From Bacillota bacterium (GTDB lineage Bacteria > Bacillota > Clostridia > Lachnospirales > Lachnospiraceae), in contig JAEYFP010000016.1 in assembly GCA_023402845.1 (NCBI GenBank), forward strand, positions 248,001-312,000: a stretch of DNA of 64,000 nucleotides, in the 5' to 3' direction. Every line of letters starts with the position of its first letter. Within the stretch, counting starts at the first letter, position 1. Both the position numbers and the translations under genes were made by a program. The notes below the pieces were generated by a model. It saw nothing but the letters and a program-made list of their open reading frames with translations, did no database searches and had not been told where the DNA came from. Of this stretch, positions 17,585-27,200 are shown piece after piece.

Positions 17585-19579
17585 TTACATCTTAAACTTT
17601 TCAATTCCGGCCATCAAATTATGTGTACTAATCTTCATTTTGGTGACAATTTCCTGAACTTCACCCGCTTTTCTATTTGTATCAGAAACACGGTTTGCAA
17701 TGTCTGTTGTTCCTGTCGCTCCTTCATTTGCAGAGATGGCAACACCATCAACAGCACCCATCACATTTTGTATCGCCACCATCAGCTCTGATGAGGTATC
17801 ATGAAACTCCGATACTAACTGATGTATATAACCGGCATCCTCTCTATACTGATTGGCAACCTCCGTTAATACCTTGTAATCGTCTACAACATCTGTAGAT
17901 ACAAACTGCAAAACATCTCCCGCACACTCAGACAGCCTTTCCACAGATCCCGTTACCTTGGCTGTCGTGTCTTGAATTTTTTGAACCGCGTCCTTAGACT
18001 GTTCGGCAAGGCCTCTGATTTCATCCGCAACTACGGCAAACCCTTTTCCTGCCTCCCCGGCTCTAGCTGCCTCAATTGACGCATTCAATGCAAGCAAGTT
18101 TGTCTGAGATGTAATCTGCATAATGACTCCGGAAAGCACATCTATCTCTTTTATAACTCTCGCTTCTTCTAATGCCTGCTCCAGCCTTTGGCTTGTATTC
18201 TTCAATGCCTCCGCAGCCTTTTCCTCGGATTCATTTACCTTTTTCTTAGTCTGCTCCGCTCTTTCATTGATAACAATTGCCTTGCTGATGCCATCCTTAG
18301 ACTTTGCTGCAATCTGCTCCACAGCTCTTTCTATTTCCTGGGAGGTAGCCGCCATTTCCTCGGATGATGCAGCAGTCTCTTCCATCCCCGCCGCAAGCTC
18401 TTCCGTTGTTGAAGATACATCACCAATATGATTGTACAATTCTCCTACATTTTTAACAACGTGCTCCACATCTTCTTCTATTGTTTCAGATTCCTGCTTG
18501 ACACTGGCGATAAGCTGCATTAATGCATTCTTCATGTCATTAATACCGTTGGCCATCTTTCCGATTTCATCTTTTCTGCGCAGCTTTTTCTTTTCAATCT
18601 CCCGTGTAAAATCACCTTGTGCGATACTATGGATATTCTGCTCCAGCTCCTTGATAGGCTTTACAGAATAGTGCATTGACCGTTCAATAATCACTGCTGT
18701 CACAAAAATAATTGCAAGAAATGAGATGAATAAATTAATTACCAAATCATCTAAATCTTTTAATGCCTCAGACTCGCCTACAGCAACAACCATGCTCCAT
18801 CCCGCTTTACTAAGCGGATAAATACCCGCAATTACATTCTCGCCGCCAGCCGTATAATTCACTCTTCCCATTTCTCCGGAAACAACCTGGTTCTGCAATG
18901 CTTCCAAATTTGTTCCGCTTATTTCCACTATTTGTTTAGAAATCAACGTATCATCTGAATGTGCCAAAATGGTTCCATCTGTATTATTCACCAAAAATGC
19001 ATAGCCGCTCTCTTTATATTGAATCTCATTCACTAAAGCTGTGATTTTTGAAAGCTTGACATCGCCCCCGATAACACCTGATACACCGCCATCTTTACCA
19101 TTAAGTCGTGTTGCCACAGCCACTACCAATTCTTCCGATATCTCATCCAGATAAGGCTTGGAAAATGCACCGCTTTCCTGACTCTTTCCAAAATTATACC
19201 ATTCGGTGTCTCTCGGATCATACTCCTCGGGAACTTCCCATCCAGAACCATCAATCATAGTCCCGTTCAGGAATCCAATATAAAGATCCGAAAAATTCGT
19301 ATTCCCTGCCAGCACGTTTCCAAGATAACTCATCCGTTCCGTCTTATCAATTTCAATAAACTGAAATGTGTCACGAACATCGTCAACGTATTGTATCTGG
19401 GCTTCCAGCCATCCGTCAATTTTATTTGCATTTGCCTCCGCCGTTCGCTCAAGCTCAGCATACGTGCTTTCAGTAATAATTTCCTTTGCAAAATGGTAAC
19501 CAATAACGGAAACCAATCCCAGTCCCGCTATAGTTAAAGGTACTAGAATTATAAGTATTTTAGTTTTTAAGCTTTTCAT
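17585..19579 (-). CDS. Methyl-accepting chemotaxis protein with dCache sensor
   Basis: The protein has 664 residues: a membrane segment at 8-28, an extracellular dCache domain (about 35-275, containing YDPRDTEWYNFGK and SGVIGGDVKLSKI), a second membrane segment (about 280-298), a HAMP domain, and a long coiled-coil signalling domain. The highly conserved tip GKGFAVVADEIRGLAEQSKDAV lies near residue 530. dCache domains of this kind bind amino acids or other small ligands. GAGGAGG lies before the ATG. A receptor implies chemotaxis and motility genes elsewhere in the genome. Confidence 0.95.
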   Translation of the reverse strand: MKSLKTKILIILVPLTIAGLGLVSVIGYHFAKEIITESTYAELERTAEANANKIDGWLEAQIQYVDDVRDTFQFIEIDKTERMSYLGNVLAGNTNFSDLYIGFLNGTMIDGSGWEVPEEYDPRDTEWYNFGKSQESGAFSKPYLDEISEELVVAVATRLNGKDGGVSGVIGGDVKLSKITALVNEIQYKESGYAFLVNNTDGTILAHSDDTLISKQIVEISGTNLEALQNQVVSGEMGRVNYTAGGENVIAGIYPLSKAGWSMVVAVGESEALKDLDDLVINLFISFLAIIFVTAVIIERSMHYSVKPIKELEQNIHSIAQGDFTREIEKKKLRRKDEIGKMANGINDMKNALMQLIASVKQESETIEEDVEHVVKNVGELYNHIGDVSSTTEELAAGMEETAASSEEMAATSQEIERAVEQIAAKSKDGISKAIVINERAEQTKKKVNESEEKAAEALKNTSQRLEQALEEARVIKEIDVLSGVIMQITSQTNLLALNASIEAARAGEAGKGFAVVADEIRGLAEQSKDAVQKIQDTTAKVTGSVERLSECAGDVLQFVSTDVVDDYKVLTEVANQYREDAGYIHQLVSEFHDTSSELMVAIQNVMGAVDGVAISANEGATGTTDIANRVSDTNRKAGEVQEIVTKMKISTHNLMAGIEKFKM

Positions 19580-19615
19580 AGAATCCTCCTCTTTTGTAAT
19601 TAACTACCAACTTGG

Positions 19616-19644
19616 AAGATACTAAATTTTTCTTATTTTGTCAA
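19616..19644 (-). promoter_or_regulatory. Predicted promoter of the chemoreceptor gene
   Basis: On the minus strand TTGACA (19644-19639) and TATCTT (19621-19616) are separated by 17 bases, 36 bases before the start codon. Confidence 0.55.
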
Positions 19645-19648
19645 ATTT

Positions 19649-22072
19649 TTATTTTATTTCGTTATAAAAATTTTTTTCCTCAGACCTTGCATAGAAGCCA
19701 CGGGTCCTTTCATCTATCTTCTGCGTATTCATAACCGTCACGCTGTCACGCAGTCTGATATCCTGACTTGATGCACCGAGCAGCAAGGTAATTTCTCCTT
19801 TTTCTACGATCCACTCCATCGCTTCATTCAAAAATGCCGTCTGGGATACTTTCATCTGAAAGGTTACCGTTTTTTTCTCGCCCTTTTTAAGGAATATCCT
19901 GCGAAAGCCGGCAAGCTCTAACGACGGCCTGACCATCGAAGCCACCTCGTCCGAAAAGTAGAGCTGTACGACCTCTTCGCCATCTCTCTCACCTGTGTTT
20001 AAAATATCGGCACTGATTTCAATTTCATCCTCCGCATTCACTGTCTGCCTTTTCAGCCGCAGATCGGAATAGGCAAATGTCGTATAGGATAAGCCGTGAC
20101 CGAACTCATAAAGCGGGTACGCCGTATCATTGATATATCCGTTCGGATTGCGGATCATACCGGTATGTCCCGCCGAAATGTAGCCGCTGCCCCGCGGCAG
20201 TCCATAGTAAACAGGGAGCTGGCCCACGTTTCTTGCCACTGTGACAGGAAGCCTTCCCGCCGGATTATATTCTCCGAACAGCGTTTTACAAAGTGCCTGT
20301 CCTCCCATTTCTCCCGGCTGCCATACCTCCATGATTGCATCAAAGTGGGAGGCTGTATATTCATTTGATAAGGCTCTTCCGTCAAAATGGAGAACGACTG
20401 TTTTCTTGTTCAGCGCAAACACCTTTTCTGCAAATTCCTGCTGTTTGCCCGGCAGATCAATACTCGTGGAATCCACGCCTTCACCTACGGTGGAGGTAAT
20501 TCCCCAGCCATTTTTACCGCCAAGCGTCAGCAATACAACATCTGCTTCTGCAGCAAGATTCAGTGCCTCTTCCATTCCGCCCAAATCTGTTCCGGCACAG
20601 TTAATCCCTTTCGCAAAAGCGATCCTGCTTTTTGGCAGATATTCACACAGGGCCCCATACAGCGAACGCGCCTTGGGAAATTCCTTTTGCAGCCGCTTTT
20701 CTATTTTGGGTGAAACCTCACGCACCTGACCCACATAACTCTGTGCAATATCATAAATAATCAGCCCGGGCTCTTCAAATTCCTGACCATCCTCTTCCCT
20801 GGCTGATGTCATATCGAGCACTGCCGGATAGGAAAAGGTGCCGAACAGGCTCCGCAGGCTATCCCCATGCGGACCTATGACTGCAATCTTTTTTATTTCT
20901 TTTGACAGCGGCAGCACGTTGTTATCATTTTTCAGCAGAGTAAAGCTTTCCTTTGCCAATTTTTCATTCAGCTCATCCGTTGACTGCAGATGCAGGACAC
21001 TTTTTAACCTTTTCACATCCGGATACGGGTTTTCAAATAATCCAAGTTGAAATTTCGCTCGCAGGACACGACGTACTGCCTGATCGACCGTATCGATACG
21101 CAGTCTGCCTTCCTCAACGGCCCTGCGCATTTCATAAGTAAAGCCCTTCGGTCTCGGATATTCCACATCCAGTCCCGCTTTAATTGCCCGAATTCCCGCA
21201 TCTTCAAACGAATCCGCAACGCTGAACGGATCAACCAGTCTATCCACTGAAATATAATCCGAAACAACGAAGCCGCCAAAGCCCATATTTCCCCGCAGTA
21301 TATCTGTCAGCAGTTTTTTTGAACCAACGACCGGCTCTCCGTTTATGCTGCAATAAGAATTCATCACGCTGAAAAGACCCGCTTCTGTAATTGCACACTG
21401 AAAAGGTTTACAGTGAATTTCCAAAAGATCTCTTTCCGAAACCATGTTTCTGCCCATATTCAGACCGCCCTCTGTAACTCCGTGTCCGACATAATGTTTG
21501 GCGGTGGCTACGAGGCCCTCATTGAAATTCTCAGTTTGAAGCCCTTTCACAAAGGCGCTTGCCATCGCCGCCGTTAAAGCCGCATCCTCTCCATAGGTTT
21601 CCGTGATTCTGCCCCACCTGGGATCTCGGGTAATATCAACAACGGGCGATAACGCTTGTCTGAAACCAACATAGAGCATCTGCTTTCGGATGATATCGGC
21701 CATATCGGCAACCGCTTCCGTATCAAATGTGGATGCCTGAGCAATTGCACTCGGAAATACGTCTGCCTCTGTAAACTGGGCGCCGGCAGAAGCCTCACAA
21801 TGAATCAGCGCCGGAATTCCCAAAGGCGTTTCCTCCACAAGAAATTTCTGCAATCTATGTACATATTCGGCGATCGTTTCGACGTTATCAGAGACGGTAA
21901 AAGCTCCTACATTGCCGATTCCGTTTGGGATATAGTCTTTAAAATCGGGAATTTCAGGCGTTATCGTCACTAAACAGGTTATTTGATCAATCTTTTGTTC
22001 AAAAGACATCCGTTCCATCAAATCATCGATTCTTTCTTCGATTGGCAGTTCTGAATTTTTATATTTATACAT
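19649..22072 (-). CDS. Glycoside hydrolase family 3 beta-glycosidase
   Basis: The protein is 807 residues from the ATG at 22072. It has the GH3 N-terminal barrel (AKHYVGHG; nucleophile Asp in GGFVVSDY near residue 272), the C-terminal alpha/beta domain (GEGVDSTSIDLPGKQ and VEVWQPGEMGGQAL-like segment) and a final fibronectin-III-like domain. It has no signal peptide, so it acts in the cytoplasm on imported oligosaccharides. It is the last gene after a ribose-type transporter operon, about 70 bases past the binding-protein stop. Family members are beta-glucosidases, beta-xylosidases or arabinosidases; the sequence alone does not decide which. Confidence 0.93.
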   Translation of the reverse strand: MYKYKNSELPIEERIDDLMERMSFEQKIDQITCLVTITPEIPDFKDYIPNGIGNVGAFTVSDNVETIAEYVHRLQKFLVEETPLGIPALIHCEASAGAQFTEADVFPSAIAQASTFDTEAVADMADIIRKQMLYVGFRQALSPVVDITRDPRWGRITETYGEDAALTAAMASAFVKGLQTENFNEGLVATAKHYVGHGVTEGGLNMGRNMVSERDLLEIHCKPFQCAITEAGLFSVMNSYCSINGEPVVGSKKLLTDILRGNMGFGGFVVSDYISVDRLVDPFSVADSFEDAGIRAIKAGLDVEYPRPKGFTYEMRRAVEEGRLRIDTVDQAVRRVLRAKFQLGLFENPYPDVKRLKSVLHLQSTDELNEKLAKESFTLLKNDNNVLPLSKEIKKIAVIGPHGDSLRSLFGTFSYPAVLDMTSAREEDGQEFEEPGLIIYDIAQSYVGQVREVSPKIEKRLQKEFPKARSLYGALCEYLPKSRIAFAKGINCAGTDLGGMEEALNLAAEADVVLLTLGGKNGWGITSTVGEGVDSTSIDLPGKQQEFAEKVFALNKKTVVLHFDGRALSNEYTASHFDAIMEVWQPGEMGGQALCKTLFGEYNPAGRLPVTVARNVGQLPVYYGLPRGSGYISAGHTGMIRNPNGYINDTAYPLYEFGHGLSYTTFAYSDLRLKRQTVNAEDEIEISADILNTGERDGEEVVQLYFSDEVASMVRPSLELAGFRRIFLKKGEKKTVTFQMKVSQTAFLNEAMEWIVEKGEITLLLGASSQDIRLRDSVTVMNTQKIDERTRGFYARSEEKNFYNEIK

Positions 22073-22145
22073 GATCACTTGTCTCTTTCCTATGGGATTA
22101 TAGTTATAACTTGCGCCTGACCGGGGGATCAGGCGCACATACTGC

Positions 22146-23189
22146 TTATTCCAGGTAATCGTTCACATTGTCGATTGTTACAATTTTAAATGGAATATAC
22201 ACATCATCAATATCCGCCGGACTTGTGCCGCCTTTTAACTGTTCAAAAATATCCGCTCCCGCTTGGGCCTGTGCTTTTGCATCCTGCAAAGCAGTCATAG
22301 CCATTTCACCGCTCACGATGGACTGCAGCGCCTCGTCACTTCCGTCTACGCCAAGCACAAGAATGCTGCCATCCAGCTTTCCTGCTGATTTTAATGCTTC
22401 CACAACACCAAGTGCAGCGTCATCGTTCTGGCAGACGATCGCATTAAAGGAATCATAGGACAGAAGAGAGTCTTCGGTCGTGCTCATGCCTTGATCCTTG
22501 GAATTCTGTACATTGTATTCGTCTAAAATCGTAATGTCATCTCTTGCGGCAAGAGCCTCTTCCAGTCCCTGCTTTCTGTCAATATACTGCTGATCATTCG
22601 GTTCACCCGTAAAATATAAAATCTGAGCATTCTCAGGCAGTACTTCACACAGATATTCACCCTGTGCTTTTCCGGCATCATAGTTCGGAGAGCCTACATA
22701 AATATATCCTTCATAATCGTCGCCGCCAGATACAGAGGTCAGGAAAGAAACATAAGGAATTCCCGCAGTTTTTGCTGCCTCAAGTGCCGGCACCGAACCA
22801 TCAAGGTCGTTGCTGATCGCCGATACGGCATTTGCATTCTGTACGATAAAATCATCAATCTGTCCGTTTTGGACATTCGTATCTCCTCCGGCATCCGTTA
22901 CCATGATAGAAATACCTTTCGCTTCCGTTGCTTCCTTTAAATACGTTCTGAATTTTGCGCAGTAGTTGTAGGTATCACTGTTATTTGCAAATCCAACAAG
23001 ATAATCACCCTGTACCGTTTCCTCAGACGCTTCCTCATTCTCCGCCGGTGCCGCAGCATCCGTTCCTTCAGACGCTTGTGTACCTTCGGACGGCTCTGCT
23101 GCTCCCGTACCCGACGTACCTCCGCAGCCTGCCAGCAGCAATGATACCATTGCAGTTGTCAGTAAAATACTCAATACTCTTTTTTTCAT
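22146..23189 (-). CDS. Sugar-binding lipoprotein (RbsB-like) of an ABC transporter
   Basis: This 347-residue protein has a lipobox (LAGC, Cys22), a Ser/Glu/Ala-rich linker to about residue 60, and a type I binding domain (YLVGFANNSDTYNYCAKF, CQNDDAALGVVEALKSAG, VLGVDGSDEALQSI). That is the ribose/galactose/inositol-binding pattern. It is the third gene of the operon ATPase - permease - binding protein and is followed by the GH3 gene, so the sugar is probably one released from or linked to a glycoside. Confidence 0.92.
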   Translation of the reverse strand: MKKRVLSILLTTAMVSLLLAGCGGTSGTGAAEPSEGTQASEGTDAAAPAENEEASEETVQGDYLVGFANNSDTYNYCAKFRTYLKEATEAKGISIMVTDAGGDTNVQNGQIDDFIVQNANAVSAISNDLDGSVPALEAAKTAGIPYVSFLTSVSGGDDYEGYIYVGSPNYDAGKAQGEYLCEVLPENAQILYFTGEPNDQQYIDRKQGLEEALAARDDITILDEYNVQNSKDQGMSTTEDSLLSYDSFNAIVCQNDDAALGVVEALKSAGKLDGSILVLGVDGSDEALQSIVSGEMAMTALQDAKAQAQAGADIFEQLKGGTSPADIDDVYIPFKIVTIDNVNDYLE

Positions 23190-23269
23190 TTTTTCTCCCT
23201 TCCGTGTATTTCTCTACACATCCTTTGATTTATATCAATGCATGCTTCCGGTAGCCATGCGTTAATACC

Positions 23270-24229
23270 CTATTTACTCTTTCTGTCTTCCTTTGTCTTG
23301 ATATCCACAATAACGGCAACCGCGATCATAAGACCTTTTACAATCAACTGGTACTGTGTGGAAACATGCAGCAGGTTCAAGATATTATTGATCAGTCCGA
23401 CAATAATAGATCCGATCAATGCGCCTGTAACGGTACCGATTCCGCCGAGGAAGCTTGTTCCGCCTACAATAACCGCCGTGATTGCATCAAATTCATATCC
23501 ATCACCTACGGAAGGCATTCCGGCCATCAGCCTGGACATCAGTACAACACCGGCAAGTCCCGTCAAAGCACCGCTCAGGGTAAAAATCAGTCTTTTATTG
23601 CGGCTTGTGTTGATTCCGGATGCAATAGCCGCTTTCTCGCTGCCGCCGATTGCATAAATAGTAGTGCCGAATTTCGTTCTCTTCATCAGTACTGCAATCA
23701 GTGCCACCATGATAAACATGATGATGACCGGAACAGGAATACCGGCAATTGTTCCCTGGCCGAGCCATCTGATGGGATCCACACCTCCGACGCTCTGTCC
23801 GTTTGTATAGAGCTGTACGATTCCTTTTAATACGTAGGTCATCGCCAGTGTCGCAATAAACGGCTGCAGCTTAAAATGCGTGATAAGGAAACCGTTTGTC
23901 CATCCGCAAATAACACCTATCGCAATTCCTGTCAAAATCGCAAGCGGGACATTTCCGGTCGCCGCCAGAACGCCTGCAGAAAAGCACATCGCAGTCGTAC
24001 ACAGCAAACCTGCAGAAAGGTCAATCATCCCCGATACGATCAGCATTGTCTCACCGCAGGCAATAATCGTCACCACAGAAATTTGTTTTAAAATATTGAT
24101 CAAGTTCTGCGCTTTTAAGAAATTATGGTTGATAATCGCCGATGCGATAAACAGGATTACAAGAATAATGACAATTCCATATTTCCGGTATAGCTCTCCC
24201 ATCGTAATCTTTTTCTTTTTTGTATCCAT
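23270..24229 (-). CDS. Sugar ABC transporter permease (RbsC-like)
   Basis: The protein has about 319 residues with eight to ten membrane segments and the family motif GMIDLSAG near residue 68, plus AIGGSEKAAIASGINT in the cytoplasmic loop. The ATG at 24229 overlaps the ATPase stop, with GGAGG seven bases upstream; a GTG three bases earlier is also possible. It forms the membrane channel for the RbsB-like binding protein encoded next. Confidence 0.95.
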   Translation of the reverse strand: MDTKKKKITMGELYRKYGIVIILVILFIASAIINHNFLKAQNLINILKQISVVTIIACGETMLIVSGMIDLSAGLLCTTAMCFSAGVLAATGNVPLAILTGIAIGVICGWTNGFLITHFKLQPFIATLAMTYVLKGIVQLYTNGQSVGGVDPIRWLGQGTIAGIPVPVIIMFIMVALIAVLMKRTKFGTTIYAIGGSEKAAIASGINTSRNKRLIFTLSGALTGLAGVVLMSRLMAGMPSVGDGYEFDAITAVIVGGTSFLGGIGTVTGALIGSIIVGLINNILNLLHVSTQYQLIVKGLMIAVAVIVDIKTKEDRKSK

Positions 24230-25722
24230 CACTTTGCCTCCACTATCATCTTCATTATTTTGTCCTGCCTTGCCTCTTCCTTATCCAGAATACCGGCCAG
24301 CGTTCCATGCGCGACAACCACAACACGATGGCTCATCGACAGTACCTCCGGCATATCCGAGGAAATCAAAAGAATTGCGATTCCCTTCTTTGCAAGCTCC
24401 GTAATTAATTTATATATTTCCTGCTTTGCGCCCACATCGATTCCCCTCGTGGGCTCATCCAGAATCAAGACCTTAACATTTCTTACAAGCCATTTTGCAA
24501 GAACGACCTTCTGTTGATTACCGCCGCTTAAATTTCCGACAAGCGTATTCGTATCAGGTGCCTTTACGGCAAGCTTGCTGCAAATCTGACTGACGGCTTC
24601 CTCAATTTTCTTCTCCTGCCAAAAGCCTCGTTTTGCAAACAGATCTCCGTTCGGAAGCTTAATGTTCTCCTTGATAGACTGAACACCGACAAATCCGAAA
24701 CTTCCCCGATCTTCTGTTACCATTGCAATCCCGTCATTAATTGCATCCCGGACATTTTTAAATTCGCATTTTTTCCCCTTCAGGAAAATGTCTCCGCTGT
24801 CTTTTTTGTCCATACCAAAAATCGTTCTGGCAATTTCACTCCTGCCCGCGCCCATCATTCCTGCGAGTCCGAGTATTTCCCCGGCCTTAATTTCAAAAGA
24901 GATATTCCGGTAAAACGGATCACTTGTCAGCTTTTCTATCTTCAGCACAACCTCCTCGCCGTATGCAGGAAGAGGCGGATAGATATCTTCAATTGCACGT
25001 CCCACCATCAGTGAAATTAATTGATCCGGGTTGACATCCTTGAGCTGTCCCGATTGGACACCTTTTCCGTCCCGCAGCACGGTATATTCGTCACATAGGT
25101 CAAAGACCTCTTCGAGACGGTGTGTGATAAAAATAAAGGCAATTCCCTGCTCCTTCAGTTCCCGCACCTTATCAAACAAAAGCTTTGTTTCGGTGTTTGT
25201 CAGAGCTGACGTCGGCTCGTCCATAATGATCACCTTGCTGTTTCTTGACAGAGATTTTAAAATCTCTATCATTTGCCGCTGTGCAACACTTAATGCCCCC
25301 ATCGGCGCAGAGGGATCATAATCAAGCTCCATCTGGTTAAGCAGCTCCTGCGTCGTTTCCTTTCTCTTCTTTTTATCCAGAAACAAGCCGTTTTTTACCG
25401 GCTCTCTTCCCAAAAAAAGGTTTTCGGCGATTGACAGCTCCGGTACATAGTTCAATTCCTGTGCCACGATGGAAATTCCGTGTGCAAATGCATCTTTTTC
25501 ACTTCTCAGATGCACGGTCTTTCCATTGCAGATTACACTTCCCTCATAATTCTGGTAGGTTCCCGAAAGAATCTTCATGAGCGTCGACTTACCTGCGCCG
25601 TTTTCTCCGACAAGCGCATGAATCGTACCTTTCCGGATTTTCATGTTGACTTCATCCAAAGCGACAACTCCCGGAAATTCCTTCCTAATATTTTTCAACT
25701 CTACCGCGATAGTTTCTTGCAA
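24229..25722 (-). CDS. Sugar ABC transporter ATPase (RbsA/MglA-like, two ABC domains)
   Basis: The protein has 497 residues. Cassette one has GENGAGKST, LSVAQRQM and IIMDEPTSAL; cassette two has the degenerate GMMGAGRSE, then LSGGNQQKVVLAKW and LILDEPTRGIDVGAK. The start appears to be TTG at 25722, because the only nearby ATG (25730) is out of frame and AAAGGAG lies eight bases upstream of the TTG. It is the first gene of the operon and is preceded by a consensus promoter and a LacI-type operator, so it should be repressed by the LacI protein encoded upstream. Confidence 0.94.
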   Translation of the reverse strand: MQETIAVELKNIRKEFPGVVALDEVNMKIRKGTIHALVGENGAGKSTLMKILSGTYQNYEGSVICNGKTVHLRSEKDAFAHGISIVAQELNYVPELSIAENLFLGREPVKNGLFLDKKKRKETTQELLNQMELDYDPSAPMGALSVAQRQMIEILKSLSRNSKVIIMDEPTSALTNTETKLLFDKVRELKEQGIAFIFITHRLEEVFDLCDEYTVLRDGKGVQSGQLKDVNPDQLISLMVGRAIEDIYPPLPAYGEEVVLKIEKLTSDPFYRNISFEIKAGEILGLAGMMGAGRSEIARTIFGMDKKDSGDIFLKGKKCEFKNVRDAINDGIAMVTEDRGSFGFVGVQSIKENIKLPNGDLFAKRGFWQEKKIEEAVSQICSKLAVKAPDTNTLVGNLSGGNQQKVVLAKWLVRNVKVLILDEPTRGIDVGAKQEIYKLITELAKKGIAILLISSDMPEVLSMSHRVVVVAHGTLAGILDKEEARQDKIMKMIVEAK

Positions 25723-25737
25723 AAAATCATCTCCTTT

Positions 25738-25760
25738 GTTGAAACGTTTTATCTATCTAT
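25738..25760 (-). promoter_or_regulatory. Predicted LacI operator 1
   Basis: On the minus strand AGATAGATAAAACGTTTCAAC contains the palindromic AAACGTTT typical of LacI-family sites. It lies between the promoter and the ATPase ribosome site. Confidence 0.7.
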
Positions 25761-25799
25761 ATTCTTTCATTTGACGTTTCCGTCTTTTTCATTTTCTTT

Positions 25800-25828
25800 A
25801 TTATATCTTTTATTTTCGGCTTTTTCAA
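25800..25828 (-). promoter_or_regulatory. Promoter of the ribose-type transporter operon
   Basis: TTGAAA (25828-25823), a 17-base spacer and a perfect TATAAT (25805-25800) on the minus strand. It lies between the two LacI-type operators. Confidence 0.8.
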
Positions 25829-25881
25829 TACACTTTTTATTTTTTGTTACTTTTGTATATAAGCCTTCTTTGTTTATATTT

Positions 25882-25905
25882 GTTGTAACGTTTTATCTAT
25901 CTTTT
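25882..25905 (-). promoter_or_regulatory. Predicted LacI operator 2
   Basis: AGATAGATAAAACGTTACAAC on the minus strand differs from operator 1 by one base over 21 positions. It lies about 145 bases upstream of operator 1, with the promoter between them. Confidence 0.65.
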
Positions 25906-25949
25906 CTTTTGTTTATTTTTATTGAAATCTATCACTGCCTTCATATAAA

Positions 25950-26032
25950 GAACAAAAGTGTGCTTTGCTTTCTCCCACGGCCAAATACTCCGGCAGCACA
26001 GCTTTTGTTCCGCGCACGTAGCTGCGCATAAA
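25950..26032 (+). repeat. Dispersed structured repeat, copy 2
   Basis: This 83-base copy keeps the GAACAAAAGTGTGCT / AGCACAGCTTTTGTTC arms and the GCTGCGCATAAA end. The central part differs (TTGCTTTCTCCCACGG), and the loop-to-3' pairing seen in copies 1 and 3 is lost. It lies between the lacI terminator and the transporter promoter. Confidence 0.8.
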
Positions 26033-26044
26033 ATTTCTATCTAA

Positions 26045-26077
26045 TAAAAAAGGAATAATCCCGTACAGGACTATTCC
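26045..26077 (-). terminator. Terminator of the LacI gene
   Basis: On the minus strand GGAATAGTCC and GGGATTATTCC pair with one G-T wobble, followed by TTTTTTATT. It lies about 30 bases past the lacI stop. Confidence 0.85.
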
Positions 26078-26105
26078 CTCCATATTGATTCCATGCCGAT
26101 TTCTA

Positions 26106-27128
26106 CTATGCAATCGGGCTTGTGCTTCCCCGCAGCAGCAAGTCAGGTTTGTATAGTACCTCCTTGCGTTTATCCGACTTCTTATCTTCCATCAGCGAAA
26201 TCATTTCTTTCCCCATAAAAGTTCCCATCTCTACGATCGGTACATGGATCGTGCTGAGCGGAACCTCCATTACGTCCGCAAACGGAACATTGTCAAAACC
26301 GATCACCGAAATATCCTTCGGAATACTGATCCCGTAATTTCTGGCTGCCTGATACAGACCGAAAGCCATTTCATCATTAAAGGAAAAAACGGCTGTCACA
26401 TTCTGGCCTCTCAGATACGACAAGGAACGGTATCCGGCCTCCATCGTATAATTTCCATGATAAACAAGTTCCTCGGAAAAATCGATCCCATGCTCCTTAA
26501 GTGCTCTTTTATATCCGTTAAACCGCTCCTGTGTGACCTGATAACTGATTTCTCCGGTCAGGCAGCCGATGCGGACATGTCCTTTATCCAGCAGATGCTT
26601 CGTAGCCAGATAGCCGCCCAGCTCATAATCGAAATACACATTGACGCCCGGACATGTCAGCCCGTAATCATCCATCGTCAGAATCGGAATTCCCAGTGAT
26701 TCCATATCGCACTTCAGCCGGGCATTTTCTTCTATTTTATCTATCTCCAATGATTTTGCCCAAATCAGTGCCGAAACATTCTCCGAGGCGATTAATTTAA
26801 TCAATTCGTCGGAACCGGTGTCCTCGCCGTTCAGCACATGGCAGATCATTGAATATCCTTTTTTCTCTAATTCTTTGTGGATTGCCATAAATAAGGAAGA
26901 AATATGGGTGTTCCTGATGTCGTTGACAACAATGCCAATCATCTTGCTTTTTCTGTTTACGAGGCTTACGGCTGCCATATTGGGCTGGTAATGCATTCGC
27001 TCCGCCGCCTCACGCACCTTTTTTCTCGTCTGCTCCGAAATCCTGTTTGGTTTGTCCGACAGTGCCATCGAAACAGAAGAAACAGAAACCCCGCATTCAC
27101 GGGCGATATCCTTTATCGTTGCTTTCAT
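26106..27128 (-). CDS. LacI family transcriptional regulator
   Basis: The protein has 340 residues with an N-terminal HTH and hinge (TIKDIARECGVSVSSVSMALSDKPNRISEQTRKKV) and a C-terminal sugar-binding domain (GIVVNDIRNTHISSLF, VIGFDNVPFADVMEVPLSTI). It is encoded just upstream of the ribose-type transporter operon on the same strand and is the natural ligand-controlled repressor of the two operator-like sites there. Confidence 0.95.
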   Translation of the reverse strand: MKATIKDIARECGVSVSSVSMALSDKPNRISEQTRKKVREAAERMHYQPNMAAVSLVNRKSKMIGIVVNDIRNTHISSLFMAIHKELEKKGYSMICHVLNGEDTGSDELIKLIASENVSALIWAKSLEIDKIEENARLKCDMESLGIPILTMDDYGLTCPGVNVYFDYELGGYLATKHLLDKGHVRIGCLTGEISYQVTQERFNGYKRALKEHGIDFSEELVYHGNYTMEAGYRSLSYLRGQNVTAVFSFNDEMAFGLYQAARNYGISIPKDISVIGFDNVPFADVMEVPLSTIHVPIVEMGTFMGKEMISLMEDKKSDKRKEVLYKPDLLLRGSTSPIA

Positions 27129-27163
27129 AGCTTTCCCCTTACAGCATAAGAATTTTTAGCTTA

Positions 27164-27192
27164 AGTATACGCGTTCCCCCTTTTGATTGCAA
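27164..27192 (-). promoter_or_regulatory. Predicted promoter of the LacI gene
   Basis: TTGCAA (27192-27187) and TATACT (27169-27164) on the minus strand with a 17-base spacer, 35 bases before the start. The element pair is the same as that of the FkbH operon promoter. Confidence 0.6.
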
Positions 27193-27200
27193 TTAGAATA

